This document shows positions 1-6,678 of a DNA stretch of 14,307 nt, in pieces. This stretch comes from Pseudomonadota bacterium. GTDB lineage: Bacteria > Pseudomonadota > Alphaproteobacteria > Rhizobiales > Rhizobiaceae. The notes below the pieces were generated by a model. It was given only the letters and a program-made list of their open reading frames with translations. It had not been told where the DNA came from and made no database searches. Every line of letters starts with the position of its first letter. The stretch's first letter is position 1. The stretch is taken from contig JAEXYH010000049.1 of assembly GCA_023451735.1 (NCBI GenBank), positions 1 through 14,307 on the forward strand, given 5' to 3'. Position numbers and translations under genes: made by a program.

Positions 1-96
1 CCAGGCTGAAGATCGTCATCCTTGCTCCCAACGTTGGCTTTGACCAGTGCGTCGAGAGGCGAGACTGTCGCATCTCTAACTGGCCCAACTGTCGCA
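1..96. mobile_element. Possible terminus of an insertion sequence (IS21-like), continuing off the left edge
   Basis: Two identical 10-mers ACTGTCGCAT lie at 64-73 and 88-97, exactly 24 bp apart. Read leftwards, the segment becomes TGCGACAGT repeats followed, on the minus strand, by GGGAG, a 5-nt gap and an ATG at 17-19 that opens a reading frame beginning MTIFSL and leaving the window. Short repeated transposase-binding units close to an end that finishes in CA are characteristic of IS21-family elements, which would put the outer boundary near position 96. No transposase sequence is visible, so the family and even the mobile nature are inference. The repeats could instead be operator sites for a gene outside the window. 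Confidence 0.3.
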
Positions 97-187
97 TTAC
101 TAAATAGCCCTTACAAACAAAGATCGCATAAGATAGATTATGGAACTAAAGAATATATCAAAGGCCTCTGAAACTTGCCGTAATCGG

Positions 188-1030
188 CTAAAGCGCCGTT
201 TGAGACACGTCTATCTCGAAGCTCAATCCGTCATATGCCGGTTCGACATGCTTCGGCGTTTCATCCATCACCGTCTGATAGTCCAGCGGAGTATGCATAT
301 GCGTTAGAATGGCTCGCTTGGCGCCAAAACGTGAAATCCAGTTCAGTGCCTGTTCCAGCGATAGATGGCTCGGGTGGCGTGTATACTGGAGCGCGTCGAT
401 GATTAGCGTGTCCAGTCCGGAAAGTCGCTCAATGCTCTCTGCCGGGAAATCACTGACATCCGTGCAATAAGCGACATCACCGATCCTGAAACCGAGCGAA
501 TGAGCCTCGCCATGCGCCTGCATATGCGCCTGGAAACGAAGCGGTCCACCGGCGCCTTTGACCACAATTTCGTCTTCCAGATTGTCGATCAGCACCGAAG
601 TGACGATCGGCGGATAGTTTCCGCCAGGTGGCGTTTCCAGGCAGTAGCCAAAACCTTGGCGGATGCGTTCCATTGTGGTCGGATCAGCATAGATCGGGAT
701 CCGGTGCTTCTGCAAAAGAACATAACCGCGTAGGTCATCGATGCCATGCAGATGGTCGGCATGGGCATGCGTATAAAGAACCGCATCGATCCGCGGCACC
801 TTGGCTGCGATCATCTGCTCGCGGAAGTCCGGGCCGGTATCGATAGCCACCACCGTGCGGCCGCCATCCGGGGCGATCTGCTCGACGAGAAAAGCCGCAC
901 GCGTGCGGCGGTTCTTCGGATTTGAAGGATCGCAAGCGCCCCAGTCACCGTTCAGCCGCGGCACACCCGGAGATGACGAGCAGCCGAGGATGGTGAAGCG
1001 CCGGCGGTATCCGCTTGCTACCTCTGGCAC
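188..1030 (-). CDS. MBL-fold metallo-hydrolase, PhnP-like (phosphoribosyl cyclic phosphodiesterase type)
   Basis: The 280-residue product is a metallo-beta-lactamase-fold hydrolase. The metal-binding motif THAHADH covers residues 87-93 (H88, H90, D92, H93), with further likely ligands at H177 (QAHGEAHSLG), D191 (YCTDVSDF) and H244 (LTHMH). The N-terminal FTILGCSSSPGVPRLNGDWG is the usual opening of the PhnP-like branch, whose characterised member cleaves phosphoribosyl 1,2-cyclic phosphate. There are no phn genes here, so the substrate is unknown. The start is GTG at 1030, three bases after the tatD stop, which points to translational coupling. It is the last gene of the dac-tmk-holB-metG-tatD string. 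A cytoplasmic enzyme is expected because no signal peptide is visible. Family assignment is firm and function is not. Confidence 0.9.
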   Translation of the reverse strand: MPEVASGYRRRFTILGCSSSPGVPRLNGDWGACDPSNPKNRRTRAAFLVEQIAPDGGRTVVAIDTGPDFREQMIAAKVPRIDAVLYTHAHADHLHGIDDLRGYVLLQKHRIPIYADPTTMERIRQGFGYCLETPPGGNYPPIVTSVLIDNLEDEIVVKGAGGPLRFQAHMQAHGEAHSLGFRIGDVAYCTDVSDFPAESIERLSGLDTLIIDALQYTRHPSHLSLEQALNWISRFGAKRAILTHMHTPLDYQTVMDETPKHVEPAYDGLSFEIDVSQTAL

Positions 1031-1033
1031 GGT

Positions 1034-1816
1034 TTACAGCCTCGGCATCTTGGAGAAGCAGCGAAACGCATTATCGGTCGTGATCGCAGCAATTTCGTCA
1101 TAGCTCAAGCCATGAACCTCGGCTAGAACCTCGGCCGTATTGACGACATAGGACGGCTCGTTGCGCTTGCCGCGCCAGCGCTTCGGCGCCAGGAACGGTG
1201 CATCGGTTTCCACCAGCAGACGGTCCAGCGGCACGGTCTTGGCGATATCACGGATATCCTGCGATTTCGGAAAGGTCAGAATGCCGGAGAATGACACGTA
1301 GCCACCCAATTCCACGCCGGTGCGGGCGAGGTCCGGTCCAGCCGAAAAGCAGTGCAGGATGAAGGGGAAAGCCCCCTTCCCGCTTTCCTCCCGCAGGAGC
1401 TTAATCATGTCCTCGTCGGCGCTGCGGCTATGGATGACCAGCGGAAGCCTGGTGACGCGGGCCGCCTCGATATGCCGTATCAGGCCAGTTTTCTGGTCCG
1501 CCGGCGTCTGCGTGTCGTAAAAATAATCGAGACCGGCTTCACCGATCGCCACGATCTTTTCATGCGAATTGGCTAGCTGGATGAGGTCTTCCGCCTGAAT
1601 ATCAAGCTCTTCACCGGCATTGTTCGGATGCGTGCCGACCGAGCAGAAGACCGACGGATATTTTTCCGTGATCGCCAGCAGCGTCTCGAGTTTCCTGACG
1701 CGCGTCGAAATCGTCACCATCTGCTTCACGCCAGCCTGATGCGCTCGCTCAATGAGTTGGTCGCGCTCCTCATCGAACTCGGAAAAATCCAGATGGCAAT
1801 GGGTATCGATCAGCAT
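1034..1816 (-). CDS. tatD: TatD-family metal-dependent hydrolase (putative DNase)
   Basis: A 260-residue TatD-family TIM-barrel hydrolase. The metal site is complete: HxH in IDTHCHLDF (H6, H8), E93 in IGEAGLDY, H129 in VIHSR, H155 in LHCFSAG and D205 in LVETDAPFLAP. GTHP at 61-64 and the RGKRNEPSYV segment are family signatures. Characterised members are Mg-dependent 3'-5' exonucleases or DNases. The ATG at 1816 is preferred because homologues begin at MLIDTHCH. A TTG at 1831 with AGGG just upstream is an alternative that adds MNNVS. The gene sits 69 bp after metG with a strong hairpin in between, and 3 bp before the MBL gene. metG-tatD-MBL adjacency is common in rhizobia. Confidence 0.93.
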   Translation of the reverse strand: MLIDTHCHLDFSEFDEERDQLIERAHQAGVKQMVTISTRVRKLETLLAITEKYPSVFCSVGTHPNNAGEELDIQAEDLIQLANSHEKIVAIGEAGLDYFYDTQTPADQKTGLIRHIEAARVTRLPLVIHSRSADEDMIKLLREESGKGAFPFILHCFSAGPDLARTGVELGGYVSFSGILTFPKSQDIRDIAKTVPLDRLLVETDAPFLAPKRWRGKRNEPSYVVNTAEVLAEVHGLSYDEIAAITTDNAFRCFSKMPRL

Positions 1817-1851
1817 GGACACGTTATTCAAACCCTGACTTCAATATGTGC

Positions 1852-1875
1852 GACGGCCCGGAAAAACGGGCCGTC
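1852..1875 (-). terminator. Intercistronic stem-loop between metG and tatD
   Basis: GACGGCCCG (1852-1860) and CGGGCCGTC (1867-1875) pair perfectly over 9 bp around a 6-base loop that is U-rich in the minus-strand transcript. It begins 10 bp after the metG stop. No U-tract follows the stem, so it is more likely an mRNA 3'-end stabiliser or partial attenuator than a full intrinsic terminator. Reduced read-through into tatD and the MBL gene is a plausible effect. Confidence 0.5.
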
Positions 1876-1885
1876 ATCGTCTGTC

Positions 1886-3445
1886 TCAGCCATTGGCCTC
1901 GGGTGCAACATAACGCGGGAAGACCGGCTTCGGTGCCTCAAGCGCCGTGCCCGGCTTCAGGCGGCCCGTCTCGCCAAGCGAAGCGAAATCGCGTGCTTCA
2001 GCCGAGGCTGCAACGAGATCAAGCAGCTTGGCCGAGGATTCCGGCATGAACGGCTGCAGCAGGAGGGCGATCTGGCGCACGACCTCGGCCGTGACATAAA
2101 GAACGGTGCCCATCCGTTCCGGATCGGTCTTCTTCAGCGCCCAAGGTTCCTGGCCGGCAAAGTAACGATCCGTTTCGGAAACAACGGCGATGATGGCCGC
2201 CAGCGCCTTGTGGATCATCTGCTTGCTCATTTCCTCGCGGCAGATGGCGATCAGCGCATCGACCGAGGCAAGCATCTCGCGGTCAGCATCATCGAACGGA
2301 CCCGGCGTCGGGATCTGGCCATCGCAGTTCTTCACGATCATCGACAGAGAACGGCTGGCAAGATTGCCGATACCATTAGCAAGGTCGGCATTGATCCGAA
2401 TGCCGATCGCTTCCTCGCTGCAGAAACCATCCTGGCCGAACGAGATTTCGCGCATCAGGTAATAGCGGATCGCATCCAGACCGAAATGCTCGATCAGCTC
2501 GAACGGATCGAGCACGTTACCAAGCGATTTCGACATCTTCTCGCCGCTCTTTGCCAGAACGAAACCATGCGCATAAACGCGCTTGGGCAGCGGCAGGTTC
2601 GCCGACATCAGGAAGGCCGGCCAATAGACCGTGTGGAAACGGATGATGTCCTTACCGATGATATGCGCATCCGCTGGCCAGAATTTTGCCCGCGGGCCGT
2701 TTTCGTCAGTCAGAAGGCCGGTCGCGGTCAAGTAATTGGTCAGCGCATCGACCCAGACATACATGACATGCGCCGGATCGTTCGGAACTTTGACCCCCCA
2801 GTCGAAGGTCGTGCGGGAGATCGACAGATCCCTCAGGCCCGACTTCACGAAGGAGATGATTTCATTGCGACGCTCGGCCGGACCAATAAAATCCGGCTGG
2901 TCTTCGTAAAGCTTCAAAAGCCTGTCCTGATAGGTGGAAAGCTTGAAGAAATAGCTGGACTCCTCCACCCATTCCACCGGCGTGCCCTGCGGGCCATAAC
3001 GGACGCCGTCCGGACGAACCTCGGTTTCGTCTTCGGCGTAATAAGCCTCGTCACGCACGGAATACCAGCCGGCATAGCTGTCCTTGTAGATGTCGCCATT
3101 GTCGGCCATCCGGTTCCAGATCACCTGGCAAGCCTCATGATGGCGCGGCTCGGTGGTCTGGATAAAATCGTCGTTGGAGGCGTTGAGCACCTTGCCCAGG
3201 GCGCGGAATTCGCTGGAATTGCGCTCCGCCAGCTCTTCCGGCGAAATGCCTTCCTTGCGCGCCGTCTGCTGCATCTTCTGGCCGTGTTCGTCGGTGCCGG
3301 TCAGGAAAAATACATCTTTTCCATCAAGGCGCTGGAAGCGCGCCATCGCATCGGTCGCGATCAGTTCATAGGCATGGCCGATATGCGGCTTGCCGTTCGG
3401 ATAGGAAATCGCGGTGGTGATGTAGAAAGGCGTCTTGTCGGACAT
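1886..3445 (-). CDS. metG: Methionyl-tRNA synthetase, short zinc-less form
   Basis: The 519-residue product charges tRNA-Met with methionine in the cytoplasm. Class I signatures are intact: HIGH at 21-24 (PHIGHAYE) and KMSKS at 303-307. The catalytic Rossmann fold contains LTGTDEHGQKMQ (about 48-60) and YVWVDALTNYLT (about 229-240). The connective insertion (about 120-160) has none of the paired cysteines of the zinc-knuckle type. The C-terminal dimerising, tRNA-binding extension of the 677-residue E. coli enzyme is also missing, so this is the compact form typical of Rhizobiales. The start is ATG at 3443-3445, with only a weak GAG-type ribosome site. It lies 117 bp after holB, the widest gap in the operon. 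Confidence 0.97.
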   Translation of the reverse strand: MSDKTPFYITTAISYPNGKPHIGHAYELIATDAMARFQRLDGKDVFFLTGTDEHGQKMQQTARKEGISPEELAERNSSEFRALGKVLNASNDDFIQTTEPRHHEACQVIWNRMADNGDIYKDSYAGWYSVRDEAYYAEDETEVRPDGVRYGPQGTPVEWVEESSYFFKLSTYQDRLLKLYEDQPDFIGPAERRNEIISFVKSGLRDLSISRTTFDWGVKVPNDPAHVMYVWVDALTNYLTATGLLTDENGPRAKFWPADAHIIGKDIIRFHTVYWPAFLMSANLPLPKRVYAHGFVLAKSGEKMSKSLGNVLDPFELIEHFGLDAIRYYLMREISFGQDGFCSEEAIGIRINADLANGIGNLASRSLSMIVKNCDGQIPTPGPFDDADREMLASVDALIAICREEMSKQMIHKALAAIIAVVSETDRYFAGQEPWALKKTDPERMGTVLYVTAEVVRQIALLLQPFMPESSAKLLDLVAASAEARDFASLGETGRLKPGTALEAPKPVFPRYVAPEANG

Positions 3446-3562
3446 GGAACACTCGGAAAATGGTTTTTCGCGGCGCAGAGGCGCGGGTCATGCCGCTCTT
3501 AGCGCATGTTTGGCTGATGCGAAACCCAAACTTCCTGATGGGAAGCCGTTAACGACCGATTG

Positions 3563-4594
3563 TCAGGCCGCCTTCGCCGCCTCGAGGATGGATAACAGCG
3601 TCTGCTTTTTATCGAGATTATAGGCGGTTGAAACCGTGATCTTCTCGACGATCTCGCTGACCAGCTTCGCCCGCCGGTCGGCAATGGCCAACTGCCCTTG
3701 CAAGGCCGCACTGCGTGCCTGTTCCACCAGATACTCGCTCAGGTGTTCGAGGAGGAAGGTGAAGATCACCTCGCTGTCCTTGCCGGAAAGCACGTCCGCC
3801 AGCCTATGCATGGCCTTGCGCGCAGAAGGTCCCTCCCCGGTGACGATCTCGTCGAAGGCAGCGATGATATCGAGCCCGCCGTAATTCATCAGCTTCAAGG
3901 CACGCGAGACGCTGCCCTTGGCCAGGACGCGCACCGTTTCCTCCGTCCTGCCACCGTCAAGAGATTGACCAAGTGCCGACAGCGCCTCGTTCAGATCGCC
4001 GTCACTGAGCGGTGATAGCCTGAGCGTCTGACAACGGGAACGGATTGTCGGCAGAAGTTTGCCGGGCGCGTGCGAGAGAACGAGGAACATGGCACCCCGC
4101 GGCGGTTCCTCGAGAATCTTCAGGATCGCGTTAGCGGCGTTCCTGTTCAGGTCGTCGGCCGGATCGATGATGACGATACGTCGATTGCCCGTGCCTGAGG
4201 TCTGCGAAAAGAAGTGCCCTGCCCGCCTCACTTCATCAACGGTGATGGCGCTTTTGACCTTGCCGGTCTTCTCGTCCACCGGACGGCTGAGATGCAGTAG
4301 ATTGTGAGAGGCGCCGGACAGGATCTGCCTGCTGATCGGTGTCGACGGTTCCGGGTCTGGAATTGTCACCGGCGCGAGACCTGGCTCAGGATTTGAAAGG
4401 ACGTAATTCGCAAAGCGGAACGCCAGCGTCGCCTTGCCGATTCCCTCCGGTCCCTCGATCAGGATCGCATGATGTGATTTGCCGGTCCGGTAGCTGCGCG
4501 CCAGAAATTCCTGTGCTTCAATATGTCCGAAAAGCCGGGTATTGGCGGCCGGATGAATAGCGCCGTCCAGAACATTGGCTGCCGTATCGCTCAC
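3563..4594 (-). CDS. holB: DNA polymerase III subunit delta'
   Basis: The 343-residue product is the delta' subunit of the clamp loader, which helps load the beta sliding clamp at replication forks. It is an AAA+-type protein with the degenerate P-loop GPEGIGKAT at 48-56, where A55 takes the place of the usual Ser/Thr, as is common in this non-hydrolysing subunit. The segment NAILKILEEPP (about 155-165) and the SRC motif at 186-188 (IRSRCQTLRLSPL) are typical of clamp-loader subunits. The start is GTG at 4592-4594, overlapping the tmk stop as GTGA, so the two are translationally coupled. The tmk-holB pair is conserved widely in bacteria. Confidence 0.95.
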   Translation of the reverse strand: MSDTAANVLDGAIHPAANTRLFGHIEAQEFLARSYRTGKSHHAILIEGPEGIGKATLAFRFANYVLSNPEPGLAPVTIPDPEPSTPISRQILSGASHNLLHLSRPVDEKTGKVKSAITVDEVRRAGHFFSQTSGTGNRRIVIIDPADDLNRNAANAILKILEEPPRGAMFLVLSHAPGKLLPTIRSRCQTLRLSPLSDGDLNEALSALGQSLDGGRTEETVRVLAKGSVSRALKLMNYGGLDIIAAFDEIVTGEGPSARKAMHRLADVLSGKDSEVIFTFLLEHLSEYLVEQARSAALQGQLAIADRRAKLVSEIVEKITVSTAYNLDKKQTLLSILEAAKAA

Positions 4595-5256
4595 GAGACC
4601 TGCTCCGTGGCGACGGTTTTCTCCGTAGCAGTTTCGACGAGAGTAAAGATTTCGTCCGCAATTTCGTTTTCCGGCCGGCCGGCATCGATTACCCTGCAGC
4701 GACGTGGTTCAGCGGCGGCTATATCGAGATAGGCCTGGCGTCGCTTCTCATGCGTTTCGACCTCTTCCTTCTCAAAACGATCCGGTGCGTCGCTGCCGCC
4801 GCGGCGGCGTGCACGGGCAAGGCCGGCGTCTGCCGGAAGATCGAGAATGACGGTGAGATCCGGCATGACGCCGTTGGTGGCAATGCGCTGCAACGCCTCG
4901 ATGAAGCCCGCCTCCAGATTTCCGGTCACGCCCTGATAGACGCGCGAGGAATCGACGAATCGGTCGCAGAGCACGACGGCGCCGGTTTCCAGCGCAGGAC
5001 GAATGACTTCCTCGACATGATCGTTACGGGCGGCGGCAAACAGGATCGCCTCCATGCGCACACCGAAAGTCTCGGCAGAACCGCTCAGGAGAACATGGCG
5101 AACGGCTTCCGCGCCGGGAGATCCGCCAGGTTCACGGGTTACAAGCACATCATGCCCGGCCCGACGCAGACGATCCGCCAGCTGGCGAATCTGTGTCGAT
5201 TTACCGACCCCCTCGCCGCCTTCGAAGGTGATGAATATGCCCGAACGATCTGTCAC
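4591..5256 (-). CDS. tmk: Thymidylate kinase (dTMP kinase)
   Basis: The product phosphorylates dTMP to dTDP for DNA synthesis. With the GTG at 5254-5256 it is 221 residues, close to the family's usual size. The P-loop GGEGVGKST is at 13-21, REPGGSPGAEAVR at 41-53, the DRF motif at 98-100 (CDRFVDSSRVYQG) and the basic LID segment ARARRRGGSDAPDRFE around 147-162. The frame stays open upstream to a TTG at 5347-5349 that overlaps the dac stop as TTGA. That 31-codon extension has poor GC at third positions and contains a strong hairpin, so I prefer the GTG. An ATG at 5332-5334 is another option. None of the three starts has a strong ribosome site at good spacing. It overlaps holB by 4 bp. Confidence 0.95.
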   Translation of the reverse strand: MTDRSGIFITFEGGEGVGKSTQIRQLADRLRRAGHDVLVTREPGGSPGAEAVRHVLLSGSAETFGVRMEAILFAAARNDHVEEVIRPALETGAVVLCDRFVDSSRVYQGVTGNLEAGFIEALQRIATNGVMPDLTVILDLPADAGLARARRRGGSDAPDRFEKEEVETHEKRRQAYLDIAAAEPRRCRVIDAGRPENEIADEIFTLVETATEKTVATEQVS

Positions 5257-5302
5257 GCGTGTCTTCGTACCTGCCTCTGTCTGACCGCCATATAGCGCAT
5301 CG

Positions 5303-5328
5303 GCCAGAAATTCGGAACGAATTTCGGC
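5303..5328 (-). other. Stem-loop in the dac-tmk junction
   Basis: GAAATTCG (5307-5314) and CGAATTTC (5318-5325) form a perfect 8-bp stem with a 3-base loop, extended by GCC/GGC arms at 5303-5305 and 5326-5328 with one bulged base. It starts 18 bp past the dac stop. It would lie in the 5' leader if tmk starts at 5256, or inside the coding region if tmk starts at 5334 or 5349. A regulatory or mRNA-processing role is inference. Confidence 0.4.
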
Positions 5329-5345
5329 ACGCATGGCGGATGGGC

Positions 5346-6515
5346 TCAAAGCCAGAAGAACATCAACTCCATGAGAGCATCGCCGGCCTGTGCCCTCAGC
5401 CCTCCGACATCAACGGACGCTGCTGCCTCAAGCGGGATTTCACGGATCACCCTGTCGCCGGAGGAAATCCTTAGCGTGGCGATCTCGCGACCCTCAGTCA
5501 CCGGCGCGCGGAGCGGCCAGTGATAGACGATCCGACCGGACAGCCGTTCCGGATTGCTCTTCGGCACGAAAATATCGACGGGTTCGCGTGCAACGAGATC
5601 GACCCGGCTGTCGACGCCTCCATAAACGCTGGCCTGCCCGATCACCTCTCCCGCCTTCAGAACCACCCGTGTCTCGAAGGACGACAATCCCCATTCCAGG
5701 ATGCGTTTGGCTTCTTCCGAGCGCTCCTTGTCGGTGGCAAGACCGCCAAGCGCAAGGAATAGGCGCGTATTATCCCGTGCCGCCGAGGCCGCGATCGCGT
5801 ATCCCGTCCCTTCCGCAAAACCGGCGCCGAGCCCATCGACGCCCATATTAAGCGACAGAAGCGGGTTCTTGTTGCGCTGAAAAATCTTGTTCCACTGGAA
5901 ATCCGGTTGAGCGTAAAGCGGATAATAGTCCGGATAGCTGCGATAGAGATGCCGCGAAAGCGCGACCAGGTCATGAGCCGTGGTCCAGCTTTCCGCATAG
6001 GGCAGACCGGTCGCATTGCCGAATGTGGAGCGCGCAAGGCCAATATCCTTGGCTCTTGCCGTCATGCGCGCAGCGAACGCGCCCTCGGAACGGGCAATCC
6101 CTTCCGCGAGAACGATACAAGCGTCATTTGCATTCTGGATGATCACGCCGCGCATCAGGTCGCCCACGGGAACCTGCGATTTCAATGCCGCAAACATCGT
6201 CGTCGTGCCCGAAGGCGCTCCGCCCGTCCGCCATGCATATTCGCTAACCGGATAAAGCGTTTCGGGCGAAATTACGCCGCTCTTCAACGCATCGAAAACG
6301 ACTTCCATCGTCATCAGCTTGGCCAGCGATGCAGCCGGGAAGGACTGGTTCTCGTTGACCGCCAGAAGCACCGTGCCACTCGCCTCCTCGACAAGATAAG
6401 CCTGCTTCGCCTTGGTCGAAAATGTCGGCTGGGCATCCTGCGCGAACACAATCTCCGCCGGTCGCATCAAGATAGCAGCCAGCGCAAACCCAAAAAGCAG
6501 AAAACCTCGCATCAT
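5346..6515 (-). CDS. Secreted S11-family D-alanyl-D-alanine carboxypeptidase homologue with altered SxN and KTG motifs
   Basis: A peptidase S11 (low-molecular-weight penicillin-binding protein) homologue, about 389 residues from the ATG at 6513-6515. An adjacent ATG at 6510-6512 is equally possible, and GGGGGA lies immediately upstream. The signal peptide MMRGFLLFGFALAAILM...VFAQ indicates export to the periplasm. In-frame ATGs at 6539 and 6584 would only add a non-hydrophobic leader. SxxK is present as SLAK (6584-start numbering S86-K89). SxN reads N151-A-N153 in VIIQNANDACI, and the KTG position reads G253-A-G255 in VDGLGAGFAEGTGY. Because two of three catalytic motifs differ from E. coli DacA, activity is uncertain. 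The C-terminal beta-rich domain (about 320-400) is retained. It heads the tmk-holB-metG operon and lies just after a terminator. Confidence 0.9.
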   Translation of the reverse strand: MMRGFLLFGFALAAILMRPAEIVFAQDAQPTFSTKAKQAYLVEEASGTVLLAVNENQSFPAASLAKLMTMEVVFDALKSGVISPETLYPVSEYAWRTGGAPSGTTTMFAALKSQVPVGDLMRGVIIQNANDACIVLAEGIARSEGAFAARMTARAKDIGLARSTFGNATGLPYAESWTTAHDLVALSRHLYRSYPDYYPLYAQPDFQWNKIFQRNKNPLLSLNMGVDGLGAGFAEGTGYAIAASAARDNTRLFLALGGLATDKERSEEAKRILEWGLSSFETRVVLKAGEVIGQASVYGGVDSRVDLVAREPVDIFVPKSNPERLSGRIVYHWPLRAPVTEGREIATLRISSGDRVIREIPLEAAASVDVGGLRAQAGDALMELMFFWL

Positions 6516-6601
6516 TCCCCCGCAGTCAGTCCGATTCATGCGTATGGTGCCACACAGCCGTTTATGCTGGATAAAGAACGCCATGGCACGTCAGAAAAAC
6601 A

Positions 6602-6638
6602 CATCACCCCAAAAACCTTTCAGGCTTTTGGGGTGATG
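6602..6638 (-). terminator. Strong intrinsic terminator of the rlpA-like gene
   Basis: The arms CATCACCCCAAAAACCT (6602-6618) and AGGCTTTTGGGGTGATG (6622-6638) form a 17-bp stem with one G-U pair and a GAA loop in the minus-strand RNA. TGTTTTT follows the stem in that direction. It lies 40 bp after the rlpA stop and separates rlpA from the carboxypeptidase operon. Confidence 0.9.
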
Positions 6639-6678
6639 AAAAATCATTATGGCCTAGAGAAACAAGCCAGCGCCTGCA

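Noticed and set aside
1628..3502. Long open frame of 624 codons on the plus strand
   Set aside because: It lies antisense to metG and the start of tatD, both with complete catalytic motifs. Its His/Arg/Asp-rich translation is typical of the reverse complement of a GC-rich gene.
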